A stretch of 64,000 nt of DNA from Marinobacter sp. NP-4(2019) (GTDB lineage: Bacteria; Pseudomonadota; Gammaproteobacteria; Pseudomonadales; Oleiphilaceae). Shown here piece by piece: positions 25,327-34,488 of the stretch; the stretch's first letter is position 1, and each line of letters begins with the position of its first letter. Location of the stretch: assembly GCF_003994855.1 (NCBI RefSeq), contig NZ_CP034142.1, forward strand, positions 248,001-312,000, written 5' to 3'. Below the pieces are notes generated by a model. It had not been told where the DNA came from and did no database searches. It saw only the letters and a program-made list of their open reading frames with translations. The translations under genes and the position numbers were made by a program.

Positions 25327-25724
25327 GGGCGGCTCCCGGATACCGGTGTCCGTTTCCAGTGGGCGGTAATGCCCTGATCCTCAAGCCTGCTCAAGGTCAG
25401 GGTGAAGTGGTTGAGCCCGGTTTCCGGTGCGGTACTGACGTTCACCTCCTGAATCCCGTTTGCCTGCAACGTGGGCAAGATCTCTGGCAGGGTGAGAGTT
25501 TGGTCTTTCCATTCCAGACGCCCATCGGTCAACACCCGAAGCTCCGGAATCGGCTCGCCGGTGGTGGGACTGGTATCACTTGTCTTGTTGGACAGTTCCA
25601 GAAAATCCACCGGCAGCAGCCGACTGGTGAGCATGAAGAACACCAGCAGGATGAAGACGACGTCGATCAGCGGTGTTATCCGGATCGGTATCGGGCGGCG
25701 TGGCCTCGGATCAACCAGTTGCAT
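25323..25724 (-). CDS. exbD: ExbD-like biopolymer transport protein (first copy)
   Basis: 133 residues from the ATG at 25724, which overlaps the end of exbB by 14 bases. A longer in-frame frame reaching 25853 runs through exbB and is not used. It contains the canonical ExbD/TolR proton-site motif ITPLIDVVFILLVFFML and a periplasmic domain with LNHFTLTLSRLEDQGI. Together with ExbB it converts proton flow into TonB movement. It retains the conserved Asp that the second copy lacks. Confidence 0.9.
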   Translation of the reverse strand: MQLVDPRPRRPIPIRITPLIDVVFILLVFFMLTSRLLPVDFLELSNKTSDTSPTTGEPIPELRVLTDGRLEWKDQTLTLPEILPTLQANGIQEVNVSTAPETGLNHFTLTLSRLEDQGITAHWKRTPVSGSRP

Positions 25725-26508
25725 GTGCCAGATGGCTCCGGGACTCGGTGGCGACTTCGCGGGTGGGTTGCGCAGCCGCATCGGCTGCCGGTTCCGGGGC
25801 CTCGTCAGCAGCGGAGTAAATCGTATCCTGCTGGCTGTTCGGGTCGACGGCAAGCACGCTGACCAGGGCGCCGTTGACGGTTTTGTGGATCCGGCGCAGG
25901 CGGAATTCGATCCAGGCCGCCAGCGCGGCGAAGGGGATGGCCACCACCAGACCGGCCGCCGTGGTGGTCAGCGCTTCGTAAATGCCGCCACTGAGCTGGC
26001 TGGCATTGGCCCGGCCTTCGGTTGCGGCCATGGCGCTGAAGGCTTCCATCATACCGAGAACCGTGCCCAGAAGGCCCAGCAGGGGGGCCAGGGCGGCAAT
26101 CACTTCGATGATCTTCAGTGGTGCCTCGAACGGTTCAAGGGATCGCTGTGCGTCCCGGGCTGCGGTCTCACGCACCTGTTGTGGGCTACGGCCCGCCAAC
26201 TGGTTTTCCATGGTGTCTGCCAACAGGTGGTGCAGAGGATTCAGCCGTGACCAGAAACTTGCCTGGTTGCGAAGCCGTTTCGGGGCCTGATCAGACAGGT
26301 TTTCTTGCCAAAAGGTAATCGCGTTTTTAAGTTTTCCGGTCAGGCGCGGGGCGTAGAAGGCGCCAAAAAGCATCAGATAGATAAAAGTCACCACCCCTGC
26401 AACGGCCAGCGCAAGCAAAACCACCATCACGGGCCCACCCATGTCTATCAGCTGGCTGAGCGGTGTCGCCAGGGTTTCCGGAGAGTTGGCAAGGGGAACT
26501 TCAGACAT
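25711..26508 (-). CDS. exbB: ExbB/TolQ-family proton channel protein
   Basis: 265 residues with three membrane helices: GGPVMVVLLALAVAGVVTFI, then the conserved APLLGLLGTVLGMMEAF region and LTTTAAGLVVAIPFAALAAW. These are the MotA/TolQ/ExbB proton channel signatures. It is the first gene of exbB-exbD-exbD-tonB. A Fur-box-like sequence lies about 35 bases upstream of the start, which fits iron-repressed TonB-dependent uptake. Confidence 0.93.
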   Translation of the reverse strand: MSEVPLANSPETLATPLSQLIDMGGPVMVVLLALAVAGVVTFIYLMLFGAFYAPRLTGKLKNAITFWQENLSDQAPKRLRNQASFWSRLNPLHHLLADTMENQLAGRSPQQVRETAARDAQRSLEPFEAPLKIIEVIAALAPLLGLLGTVLGMMEAFSAMAATEGRANASQLSGGIYEALTTTAAGLVVAIPFAALAAWIEFRLRRIHKTVNGALVSVLAVDPNSQQDTIYSAADEAPEPAADAAAQPTREVATESRSHLAHATG

Positions 26509-26541
26509 GGTTTTGCCTCGAAACGAATAAATAGATCTAAA

Positions 26542-26556
26542 TAATAACGATTATCA
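26542..26556 (-). promoter_or_regulatory. Fur box-like operator upstream of exbB
   Basis: Read on the minus strand the site is TGATAATCGTTATTA, matching the 7-1-7 Fur consensus TGATAAT-N-ATTATCA at 12 of 14 positions. It lies in an AT-rich promoter region between exbB and the divergent diguanylate cyclase gene. It predicts iron repression of the TonB motor operon. Confidence 0.65.
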
Positions 26557-26720
26557 CTAAATATTCAAGTTTTGTAACCTGAGATGAGGTAGGGGGTCTG
26601 TTAAGATTCTGAAACCATGTCGTTAACTTCAATAGCCGTGAACTAACCTGTGCTTAATCATCTCTATCACTTACTACAGAGCGGGCTATCTTGTTTCTGT
26701 GTGTCCGGAGTCGCGTCGCT

Positions 26721-29066
26721 GTGCTGATTAAACGCTGGTTGGGCAGTCTGGTAAACCGTGCCGTTGCGTTCGTCATTCTTGTTATCGTTCTGTCGGCGGT
26801 TGTTGTCACGGTTGCTGGCACTCTGGTCAGTCAGGGTGAACTGGAAACCCAGGCGAAGGCCGAAGTGGTCACCATTGCCGGTCTCGTCGCAAGGGAACTG
26901 GATGACAAACTTGCACAACGCCTGGCCATCCTGGCCGAAATCAGCGAAGGCTTGAGTATGAGTGAGGATGTCATGCACTCCCGGGCCACCATTTTGATTC
27001 GCCGTGAGATAGCTTTGCGTCATCTGTTCGATGCGTTTTTCCTGGTCAGCGCCGATGGCAGGATCCTTGCCGAGTACCCGGAGGCGTATGCCCAGAAAGG
27101 CCGGGATGTCAGTGGCCGGGAGTATTTCCTAAAAACGTCCCGGCAACTGACTCCCGTCATAAGCCAGCCTTTCCGATCATTCTATCAGGATGAGCCAGTC
27201 GTCATGATTACTGCCCCTGTCTTCGATCATGACCGCCAATTTATCGGGATGATCGCGGGCGCGATACTGCTCGATGCGGACAATTTCATGGGGGATGTCG
27301 GTCGGGTACGTATCGGCAAATCCGGCTATGTTGGTGTCGCCTCCCGGGCTGGCATTACCCTGGCCCATGGCAGGACCGGTGTCGTGATGGAACCCGTGCC
27401 GGCCAGGAATGCCGCCCTGCAGCAGGCGATGTCCGGATTTGAAGGGGTTCTCGATTCGGAAAATGGTGACGGCGATCAGACCATCATGGCGGTGAAACAG
27501 ATGGACCAGGTCCCGTGGTTTGTTGCCGCCGTGTGGCCCGCGAGGGAGGCGTTTGCGCCCGCCGGGCGCCTGCTGGATAACCTGCTATGGGTGTTGTTGG
27601 TGGTGATCGTTACGCTCGCCCCCCTCGCCTATGTGGTGTTTCGGCGGCTGATGACGCCCATGGATGTCCTCGGACACCAGATTACCGAGCGACACCTGGG
27701 GGTCCGTACGACACCGGTGGACGTCACGGGCGTACGGGAAATCCGCCAGGTGGCGGAAACCTTCAATACGGTGATGGAGGAGCGGGATGAGGTGCTGTCG
27801 TCACTGGCTGAGCGGGAAGCGTTTTTCCGTTCACTGACCCAGAGTGCCCCCATTGGCATTGTTCAGACAGATGTCCTGGGCCGGATAGAGTTTGTGAATC
27901 CGACCTTTGAAAAAATTACCGACAGCGTCGGCAACGGGCTGCTCCATAAGTATCTGATTGCGGGTGTCCATGAGGATGATCGGGAGCATGCGTTGCGGAA
28001 ATGGTACGCCGCCTTGCGTAACCACGAGGTGTTCCGCGGGCGTTTCCGGTTGCTGCGTGGTTCCTCCGGCGAGGCAATCTGGGCGGATGTGATGACGGCT
28101 GCGATCGAGACGCCGGAAAAATCCCTGGGGACCATCACGGTCGTGCGGGATATTACCCATGAACTGGAAGTCGAGCAGGCGCTAAGGGAAGAGCAGCAGC
28201 GGGCGGACAGCATCCTCGCGGTGTTGCAGGAAGGCGTGCTGATGGTGGATACCGGCGGAGTGATCCGCTACGCCAACCGCGCCGCGTGTTCGTTCATCGG
28301 CAATGGGGAGAATTGCGAGAATCAGAATTTCTTCGAACGCATCGTCATCGAAAATGAGGAGCGTCAGTGGCAAGCCCCGGATTTTCTCGCGGGCGAAGAC
28401 TTTGAGAGCCTGTATGTGACCCTGCGTAATGCCAGGGGGCAGATCTTTGATATCGATCTCACCATGTTGCACCTGCGCAAGGGCCAGGAAAATGAACGGC
28501 TGGTATTTGTACTGCGGGATGACAGCGAACGCCGGCGCCAGGAAGAGCGGCTGTCCTGGGAAGCCACTCACGACAGCCTGACCCAGTTGCTGAACCGGCG
28601 GGCATTTAGTGCTGCACTGGTGAAATGCCTGGGCCAGGTTGACGAGCAGGCGTCCGTCAGTGTGTTGATGCTGATTGATCTGGACTACTTCAAACCGATC
28701 AATGACGAAGGCGGGCACCTGCTTGGGGATGACCTGCTGAAACGCCTGGCGGACCTGCTCAAGGACTCCGTACGTCAGTCAGACACGGTGGCGCGCCTGG
28801 GCGGAGATGAGTTCGGTATCATTCTGCCGGCCTGCGGGCTGGATCGTGCCGAGGTGCTGGCGGAAAAAATCCGCGCGGGTGTTCAGGCGCTGCGCATCAA
28901 GCAGGACGGACGCTCGTTCGGGGTGACTGCCAGCATTGGCCTGACAGGGTTGTCGCCCGGGGATTCCGGACCCCGGGAGGTGGTGGCCCGTGCCGATGAG
29001 GGGTGCTACATCGCCAAGGCTCAAGGGCGCAACAAAGTCGTTGTGGTGCCGGTTCCCGAGCCCTGA
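26721..29066 (+). CDS. Sensory diguanylate cyclase (Cache-HAMP-PAS-PAS-GGDEF)
   Basis: About 781 residues if the GTG at 26721 (GGAG upstream) is used; a TTG at 26691 is the alternative. The order is a membrane helix, a periplasmic Cache-like sensor of about 240 residues (RKHLFDAFFLVSADGRI-like region, SGREYFLKTSRQLTPVISQP), a second helix, a HAMP-like linker and two PAS domains (FFRSLTQSAPIGIVQTDVLG; ILAVLQEGVLMVDTGGVIRY). A GGDEF domain with intact RLGGDEFGIILP ends the protein. It should make c-di-GMP in response to an extracellular ligand. It is divergent from exbB and probably monocistronic. Confidence 0.9.
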   Translation: MLIKRWLGSLVNRAVAFVILVIVLSAVVVTVAGTLVSQGELETQAKAEVVTIAGLVARELDDKLAQRLAILAEISEGLSMSEDVMHSRATILIRREIALRHLFDAFFLVSADGRILAEYPEAYAQKGRDVSGREYFLKTSRQLTPVISQPFRSFYQDEPVVMITAPVFDHDRQFIGMIAGAILLDADNFMGDVGRVRIGKSGYVGVASRAGITLAHGRTGVVMEPVPARNAALQQAMSGFEGVLDSENGDGDQTIMAVKQMDQVPWFVAAVWPAREAFAPAGRLLDNLLWVLLVVIVTLAPLAYVVFRRLMTPMDVLGHQITERHLGVRTTPVDVTGVREIRQVAETFNTVMEERDEVLSSLAEREAFFRSLTQSAPIGIVQTDVLGRIEFVNPTFEKITDSVGNGLLHKYLIAGVHEDDREHALRKWYAALRNHEVFRGRFRLLRGSSGEAIWADVMTAAIETPEKSLGTITVVRDITHELEVEQALREEQQRADSILAVLQEGVLMVDTGGVIRYANRAACSFIGNGENCENQNFFERIVIENEERQWQAPDFLAGEDFESLYVTLRNARGQIFDIDLTMLHLRKGQENERLVFVLRDDSERRRQEERLSWEATHDSLTQLLNRRAFSAALVKCLGQVDEQASVSVLMLIDLDYFKPINDEGGHLLGDDLLKRLADLLKDSVRQSDTVARLGGDEFGIILPACGLDRAEVLAEKIRAGVQALRIKQDGRSFGVTASIGLTGLSPGDSGPREVVARADEGCYIAKAQGRNKVVVVPVPEP

Positions 29067-29078
29067 TTTCCTTCCCGG

Positions 29079-29840
29079 TCAAAACAGGCCGGCACTGGCC
29101 GCTTGCCACAGGAGTCTGAGTGCCAGCACTGTCAGAAGAATGTTGAAAGCCAGGCTGAACAACCGGTTGCTCATGGTCCTGAGCATGTGCAGGCCAATCC
29201 AGGTGCCGGCAAAGCCACTGGCAATCATACCCAGAATGAACACCAGCCAATCATGGAAGACAAAGCCGGCGACCCCGAACACCAGTGCCTTGGGCGCATG
29301 TTGCAGGCACATGGCGGTGGCGAAGGTGGCGACGGTGGTAAACCTTTCGGTATGCATCTGCTTGATAAACGCCGCGACCAGGGGGCCGGTTGCACCTACG
29401 AACAGGCTGACAAAGCTGGTGACCGTCGAAGCCAGGAAGACACCGAAAGGCCCGAATGCGCCTTTCGGCAGGCTTGGCCCCCAGCACAGGTACAGCACAA
29501 ACAGGGCTATCGTCAGTTGCCAAAGGTGGGCGGGAAGGTCCACTAACAGCCAGGCACCCAGCCCGGCACCAGCGATGACCCCCGGGGCAAAGGCAGCAAT
29601 GGTTTTCCAGTCGGTGTGGCGGCGCGCCAGGACCGCCCGCCCCGCGTTGGAACCAAGCTGAATCATGCCGTGCACCGGGATAATGGCCGCGGGAGGTACC
29701 CACATGGCCATGAGCACCAGCAACAACACCCCGCCACCGGCCCCCAGGCTGGCAGTAATCATCGAAGTAATGGCGGAGGCGAGCAGCAGGAACACCGCGA
29801 TGTAGGGAGACAGGTTCTCCGGGATCAGGATCAGCTCCAC
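29079..29840 (-). CDS. TauE/SafE-family membrane transporter
   Basis: 253 residues from the GTG at 29840; the frame extends to 29933 but would overlap the upstream gene by 77 bases. It is highly hydrophobic, with about eight helices. The paired family motifs are ASLGAGGGVLLLVLM with PPAAIIPVHGMIQLGSNAGR, and VGATGPLVAAFIKQM with HAPKALVFGVAGF. TauE/SafE proteins export sulfite or organosulfonates or related anions, and the substrate here is unknown. It lies 16 bases downstream of the SLT-like gene and converges on the diguanylate cyclase gene. Confidence 0.85.
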   Translation of the reverse strand: MELILIPENLSPYIAVFLLLASAITSMITASLGAGGGVLLLVLMAMWVPPAAIIPVHGMIQLGSNAGRAVLARRHTDWKTIAAFAPGVIAGAGLGAWLLVDLPAHLWQLTIALFVLYLCWGPSLPKGAFGPFGVFLASTVTSFVSLFVGATGPLVAAFIKQMHTERFTTVATFATAMCLQHAPKALVFGVAGFVFHDWLVFILGMIASGFAGTWIGLHMLRTMSNRLFSLAFNILLTVLALRLLWQAASAGLF

Positions 29841-29856
29841 GAGTGTTTGCCGGCGG

Positions 29857-30963
29857 TCAGTTGCAAAAGTCGGTATCCTTGAGTTTCGGGCTGTTGCACA
29901 GGGCTTCGGTGGCCAGTTGCACATCCGCCACATAATACAGCGAGGCCAGTCCGAACCGGTCCCGGCCCAGGTTATGGAAGATCATGCCGAACGCGATATC
30001 CCCAGCCGTATAGTTATCATGATGTTGAGCAAAATAGGCCGCCGGTTTGGACAGGTTGTCGTCGTCCAGCAGGCTCCTCACGCGATTCGCGCCGCCGTGA
30101 TAGGCCTGTACCAGCATCAGGGTAAACAGGCGATCCTGCTTGGCTTGTGGCAAATGACCAAAACGTTCCTCAAAGGCGGGTTGCAGGTTGCGCGCATTCT
30201 GGTCAATCAGGCGCAGGGCACAGTCAATTTGCGCCAGTCGGTGCCAGTAGTGAACGGGCTGAATCCTGCAATCTTTCAGGGCTGGTGGGGACAACTGAAG
30301 AATGCCGCGGGCATTGGCGGTGGAGTGTGCCCGTTGCTGACCGCCGCTTTCAATCAGCACCTGGCCGCCGAGATAGCGGATCAACTCTCTGGGCAGATCA
30401 ACCCTCTGCTGCTGTTTGCGGGTGTTGTATACATACAATAACGCGTTGTGGAGGGACTGCGGGCTGTCAGCGGAAGCAAAGCTAAGGTCATCCCAGTCGC
30501 CCCAGACCAGGTCGGCGGGCAGGGTGCCGAGATAGCGGGCCCTGGCTTCCTCAAGGTTAACGTGGGGCTGATCGCACGCCAGGGCAAAGGGATAGCCGGT
30601 GGTGCCCTCGCTACCTTGCGCCCAGGTGTCGGCACGCCCTTCCGCTGCCAGCCGGGCACGGGTCTCATTGAGTCGCTTCTGGGTCTCCTCACGGTCTTTG
30701 CCATCGTTCATATAGCCGAGGAACTGCCCGCGCATGTTGTACAGGATGTGTCGTTCGCTATCGGAACAGTAACCGGATTCCTTCAGCACCCAGCGCCGGA
30801 TAGTGACAATGTTGTCGTAGACGCCCTGACTGACCCAGTAGGGTGAGCTGCGAACGACGTCTTTCCAGTCATCCACCGACTCCGCCCCCCTGGCCAGGGT
30901 CGCCAAAAATACAAGCGGGACAAACAGGACAGTCAGGAGGCGACTATTGAGTCTTGTCTTCAT
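29857..30963 (-). CDS. Lytic transglycosylase-like exported protein
   Basis: 368 residues with a signal peptide ending near LATLARGAES. The C-terminal half has an SLT-like lysozyme-fold pattern: a putative catalytic Glu in LIESGGQQRAHSTANARGILQLSPPALKDC and the later LMLVQAYHGGANRV and YTAGDIAFGMIFHNLGRDRFG. The N-terminal 170 residues match nothing I recognise. It probably cleaves peptidoglycan in the periplasm. Its ATG is 40 bases from the divergent amidase gene, so the two may share a regulatory region. Confidence 0.75.
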   Translation of the reverse strand: MKTRLNSRLLTVLFVPLVFLATLARGAESVDDWKDVVRSSPYWVSQGVYDNIVTIRRWVLKESGYCSDSERHILYNMRGQFLGYMNDGKDREETQKRLNETRARLAAEGRADTWAQGSEGTTGYPFALACDQPHVNLEEARARYLGTLPADLVWGDWDDLSFASADSPQSLHNALLYVYNTRKQQQRVDLPRELIRYLGGQVLIESGGQQRAHSTANARGILQLSPPALKDCRIQPVHYWHRLAQIDCALRLIDQNARNLQPAFEERFGHLPQAKQDRLFTLMLVQAYHGGANRVRSLLDDDNLSKPAAYFAQHHDNYTAGDIAFGMIFHNLGRDRFGLASLYYVADVQLATEALCNSPKLKDTDFCN

Positions 30964-31015
30964 AAACGTTATACCCGTGACTCCTCAGATCTCAGAATAA
31001 CAAATGGAAGCAACA

Positions 31016-32506
31016 ATGAAGCAATCCGAATACCAAAAATACGATGCGGTGGCACTGGCGGACCTGATTCGCCGGGGAGACGTGTCGTCCCGGGAAGTAT
31101 GTGAAGCGGCGATCGAGCGTGCAAATCAGGTCAATGGCCGCCTGAATGCCATTTGTTCCCCGCAGTTTTCCGAAGCCCTGGCCCAGTCATACGACAAGGA
31201 GGCGGCCTTTGCCGGTGTTCCCCTGCTGTTGAAAGACCTGGCCCAGGAGCAGCAAGGTCAACCGTGTACCTATGGTAGTCGCGGGCTGAAAAACAATATT
31301 GCTTCCAGGGATTCGGAGTTTGTCCGCCGCGCCCGGGAAGGTGGCCTGGTCTTTCTCGGACGCACCGCCACCCCGGAGTTTGGCCTGAAAGCGGTCACCG
31401 AATCCATTCTCTGGGGCCCCTCCCGCAATCCCTGGGATACCGGCCTGACGCCTGGTGGTTCCAGTGGCGGTTCCGGTGCGGCGGTGGCCGCCGGCATTGT
31501 GCCCATGGCTGGTGCCAATGACGGTGGTGGCTCTATCCGTATTCCGGCCGCCTATAACGGATTGTTCGGGCTTAAGCCTTCTCGTGGTCGTATATCCTCC
31601 GGGCCTTTTGTGGGGGAGGCCTGGACCGGTGCTTCCACCGATCATGTGGTCAGCCGCACCGTTCGGGACAGTGCCGCCATGCTGGACGTGCTGGCCGGGC
31701 CGGCGCCCGGTGACCCGTTCGTGATTCCACCGCCCTCCGAACCCTATGCGGACCTGGTGCGCCGGACGCCGGACAAACTCCGCATTGGCATGTTTACCAC
31801 GTCGCCCTACCAGACCGAGGTGGCACCGGAATGCGTGGAAGCGGTGGAGGAAACCGCGCGTTTGCTGGAAAGCCTGGGCCACCATGTGGAATATGCCGGC
31901 CCCGAATTTGATGGTATGGCACTGGCCCGCTGTTACCTGGGGCTGTATTTCGGCGAAGTGTCGGTGCTGATGGAAAAGGCGAAAGTGGAGTTTGGTGCCA
32001 GCGAGAATGATTTCGAGCTGGACACCCGGTTGATAGGCATGTTGGGACGTACCCTGCCGTTGCCGGAGTATGTCAGCCGCCGCCAGCAATGGAACGATTT
32101 CTCCCGCGCCCTGGGGGCGTATTTCGGTCAGTTTGATCTGTACCTGTGCCCGACCACCGGCCAGCTCCCGGCGAAGATTGGAGAGCTGGAGACACCGTCC
32201 CACCTGCAACTCGCCTCCAGGCTGATGCTGGCACTGAAGGCCGGCAAGCTGGTGCACAAGAGCGGCCAGGTCGATCAGATGGCCATGGAAAACCTCGCCC
32301 GCACGCCCTTCACCCAGTTGGCGAATCTGACCGGAACCCCGGCGATGTCCGTGCCCCTGCACTGGACGTCGTCGGGCCTGCCGGTTGGTGTCCAGTTCGG
32401 GGGTGCCCATGGCAGCGAAGGATTGCTGTTGCAACTGGCGGCCCAGCTGGAAGAAGCCAATCCCTGGTTCTCCCGGTATGAGAAACTGGAAGAAGGGATC
32501 AACTGA
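31016..32506 (+). CDS. Amidase (amidase signature family)
   Basis: About 496 residues from the ATG at 31016, which has GGAAG 5 bases upstream; an ATG at 31004 is also in frame. The amidase signature is complete: catalytic Lys in VPLLLKDLAQE, the Gly/Ser stretch TPGGSSGGSGAAVAAGI, and GANDGGGSIRIPAAYNGLFGLKPSRGR with the nucleophilic Ser. No signal peptide is present. It hydrolyses an amide or carbamate. It resembles the 6-aminohexanoate-cyclic-dimer hydrolase branch in overall layout, but the substrate cannot be assigned. Confidence 0.88.
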   Translation: MKQSEYQKYDAVALADLIRRGDVSSREVCEAAIERANQVNGRLNAICSPQFSEALAQSYDKEAAFAGVPLLLKDLAQEQQGQPCTYGSRGLKNNIASRDSEFVRRAREGGLVFLGRTATPEFGLKAVTESILWGPSRNPWDTGLTPGGSSGGSGAAVAAGIVPMAGANDGGGSIRIPAAYNGLFGLKPSRGRISSGPFVGEAWTGASTDHVVSRTVRDSAAMLDVLAGPAPGDPFVIPPPSEPYADLVRRTPDKLRIGMFTTSPYQTEVAPECVEAVEETARLLESLGHHVEYAGPEFDGMALARCYLGLYFGEVSVLMEKAKVEFGASENDFELDTRLIGMLGRTLPLPEYVSRRQQWNDFSRALGAYFGQFDLYLCPTTGQLPAKIGELETPSHLQLASRLMLALKAGKLVHKSGQVDQMAMENLARTPFTQLANLTGTPAMSVPLHWTSSGLPVGVQFGGAHGSEGLLLQLAAQLEEANPWFSRYEKLEEGIN

Positions 32507-32602
32507 CGCCCGGCGTTGGCGGGCAGGGTTGCATTTCCGGTTTGTGATCCGTCCCGGCCAATTCCACGTTTATCTTTATAGCCGGAACAGGCTATGCTGT
32601 AA

Positions 32603-32628
32603 GTCAGGAAGGCCTCAGTCTTCCTGAC
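32603..32628. repeat. Perfect inverted repeat upstream of the 32662 gene
   Basis: GTCAGGAAG (32603-32611) and CTTCCTGAC (32620-32628) form a 9-bp stem with an 8-base loop, ending 33 bases before the next start codon. It lacks a T-run on the coding side. It may be an operator or a leader hairpin, or the amidase terminator. Confidence 0.45.
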
Positions 32629-32661
32629 AGACCCTGATGGCATCGAGGAGGCGAGCGTCTT

Positions 32662-33279
32662 ATGAACCAACCGATGGCAATCGACGAATTGGTATCTGTA
32701 GCACAGGCCGAGGCCATGGGGGAGCTTGATGCCCCGATGATGGCTATTGTCCTGTCCAGTGAACAAAGCTACGACTTGCCCATCAATTCTCTTGAAACCG
32801 ATGCCGACAAGGCTCGCTGGGGTTTAATCCTCCGTGCTGCCCGCGAGCATGTGGAAGCAGACGCCGTGGCGGTGCTCTATCCCGCCTGGACCACCATTCG
32901 CCATAAGAAACCCGAGAACGAGACTGCGGATGCCGCCGGGGCAACCAGGGAAGATAACGCTGAGGAGGCCGAGCCCTCCGACCCCATCGACACACTGTTC
33001 GTGCAGCTGCACACCCGTGACCACGTCTACTGGCGAGGGTTTGAGCAAATCCGGGATCCCAAGCACCAACGTATCATCGGATTCCGCCGCATCAAGGCCC
33101 TGTCGACGGACTACAAGCGGGATGAAGCTCCGTCCGTGACAGCCTGGCTGAGCACCTTGTTCGAGCCGTTGCCGGATGAGGGTGAAGAAACCGAAGTGGA
33201 TCGCGAGCTGGCAGATCTGCTGGAAGAGCCGGAGGTGAGTGCAGCGCTCTACCCAAGGCAGATGCGCGCCCTGCACTGA
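32662..33279 (+). CDS. Conserved hypothetical protein
   Basis: 205 residues, acidic, without signal peptide or membrane helices. A middle segment (about residues 88-112) is low-complexity and acidic (AGATREDNAEEAEPSDP), separating an N-terminal alpha/beta portion (WGLILRAAREHVEADAVAVLYPAWTTIR) from a C-terminal part with VYWRGFEQIRDPKHQRIIGFRRI. No family was recognised. It has its own upstream spacer with an inverted repeat and is followed by a strong terminator, so it is probably monocistronic. Confidence 0.7.
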   Translation: MNQPMAIDELVSVAQAEAMGELDAPMMAIVLSSEQSYDLPINSLETDADKARWGLILRAAREHVEADAVAVLYPAWTTIRHKKPENETADAAGATREDNAEEAEPSDPIDTLFVQLHTRDHVYWRGFEQIRDPKHQRIIGFRRIKALSTDYKRDEAPSVTAWLSTLFEPLPDEGEETEVDRELADLLEEPEVSAALYPRQMRALH

Positions 33280-33304
33280 GCCCTGCTGAACAACAAGCTG
33301 ACGG

Positions 33305-33338
33305 AAACGCCCGACGACAGTAATGGCGCCGGGCGTTT
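33305..33338 (+). terminator. Intrinsic terminator between convergent genes
   Basis: A perfect 9-bp stem, AAACGCCCG (33305-33313) against CGGGCGTTT (33330-33338), lies 25 bases after the stop of the hypothetical gene and before the convergent hupE-like stop. The A/T ends of the stem let it serve both strands. Confidence 0.7.
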
Positions 33339-33357
33339 ATTCAGGTTCCACTAGCCG

Positions 33358-34488
33358 CTAGATAGCGGTGGCCCGTTCAGCCACCCAGTACAGGCTAAGA
33401 GCGCCCACCATCAGCAATACGGCAGGTACTGCGGCACGTTGGTAGAGCCGGAACCGGCCGCAGAGGTACAGCAGCGGGAACAGAATCACCAATAAGCCCA
33501 GCTGCCCCAGTTCCACACCCAGGTTAAAGCCAGCCAGCGCGATGACTGTCTGCGATACGCCGGATGTCAGATCCCCCAGCACACTGGCGAAACCGAAGCC
33601 GTGAATGAGTCCGAACCCGAAGGCCAGCTTCCAGGTTTTGCGACCGAGGATCGGCCAGAACACGTTCAGCGCAGCGACGGCAATGGACAGGGCAATGACG
33701 GTTTCCACCCAGGCGATGGGCAGTGTCACGATATTCAGTGCCGCCAATGCCAGGGTGATGGAGTGCGCCACGGTGAAGGCCGTGACTATGCCTGCCAACT
33801 CCAGTAAACGGGGTTTGAGATCGTAATGCTGAGCGGATGCCCGGCGGGTGTTCATTGGCAGGGTGGCAGGCAGCATCAGTACCAGCAGAAACAGAATATG
33901 GTCGAGCCCGATCAGCAAATGGATGATGCCCTCGTAGAGGAAGCTGGCAAACAGTTTCAGGCTGTTGCCGAATGTACTGGCGCCGGTGCCCAGAGGCATT
34001 GTTCGGTCATCGGGCGCCAATACACCGAGGCTTTCACCCTGGCGGTCAGTCACGCTGACCAGTGCCCGATGCAGGGGATCCTGCTCAAACAGCAGCGAGT
34101 ATGTGAGGGACTCCGGTGCCTGATTGTCCGGACAGGCAACCTGGTAGCGCCCGGCGACGTAGGGGCCGTCGCTGTGGCGGGACAGGCCCCATTGCCTGCC
34201 GGTCAACCGACAGGCGCCACTGTCGTTGCTGAGGGCCAGACCCTGATCGACCAGCCGGGTGATGGCGACGCGACCCGTGCGGACTTCGGCGCCGTTGAGT
34301 TTGCCATCCCCATTGCGGTCCAGAGGCAATACCAGGGCAAGGTCTCGCAGGGCGAGATCAATGCGTACCTGTGATTGTGTCTGGTCGACATAAATAAAGC
34401 TGTCACTGGCCTTGTGAGCCCATGCCGGCATCGCGATGAACAGTAACGCGGCAAGGACCGGGGTGAGTCGAAGAAGCCCGGGCATCAT
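33358..34488 (-). CDS. HupE/UreJ-family membrane protein with EF-hand loop
   Basis: 376 residues with a signal peptide (VLAALLFIAMPAWAHKASDS). A periplasmic domain of about 160 residues carries an EF-hand-type loop DRNGDGKLNGAE near residue 57. The C-terminal HupE/UreJ domain has about seven helices, with HLLIGLDHILFLLVLML and FGLIHGFGFASVLGDL as hallmark His-rich segments. HupE/UreJ proteins are metal-permease-like, and the ion is unknown here. The ATG overlaps the TPR gene stop by 4 bases. It is last in the DUF4331 operon. Confidence 0.85.
   Translation of the reverse strand: MMPGLLRLTPVLAALLFIAMPAWAHKASDSFIYVDQTQSQVRIDLALRDLALVLPLDRNGDGKLNGAEVRTGRVAITRLVDQGLALSNDSGACRLTGRQWGLSRHSDGPYVAGRYQVACPDNQAPESLTYSLLFEQDPLHRALVSVTDRQGESLGVLAPDDRTMPLGTGASTFGNSLKLFASFLYEGIIHLLIGLDHILFLLVLMLPATLPMNTRRASAQHYDLKPRLLELAGIVTAFTVAHSITLALAALNIVTLPIAWVETVIALSIAVAALNVFWPILGRKTWKLAFGFGLIHGFGFASVLGDLTSGVSQTVIALAGFNLGVELGQLGLLVILFPLLYLCGRFRLYQRAAVPAVLLMVGALSLYWVAERATAI

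Noticed and set aside
31187..32434. 415-codon minus-strand open frame antisense to the amidase gene
   Set aside because: The amidase signature is complete on the plus strand and the antisense product is low-complexity with no family features.
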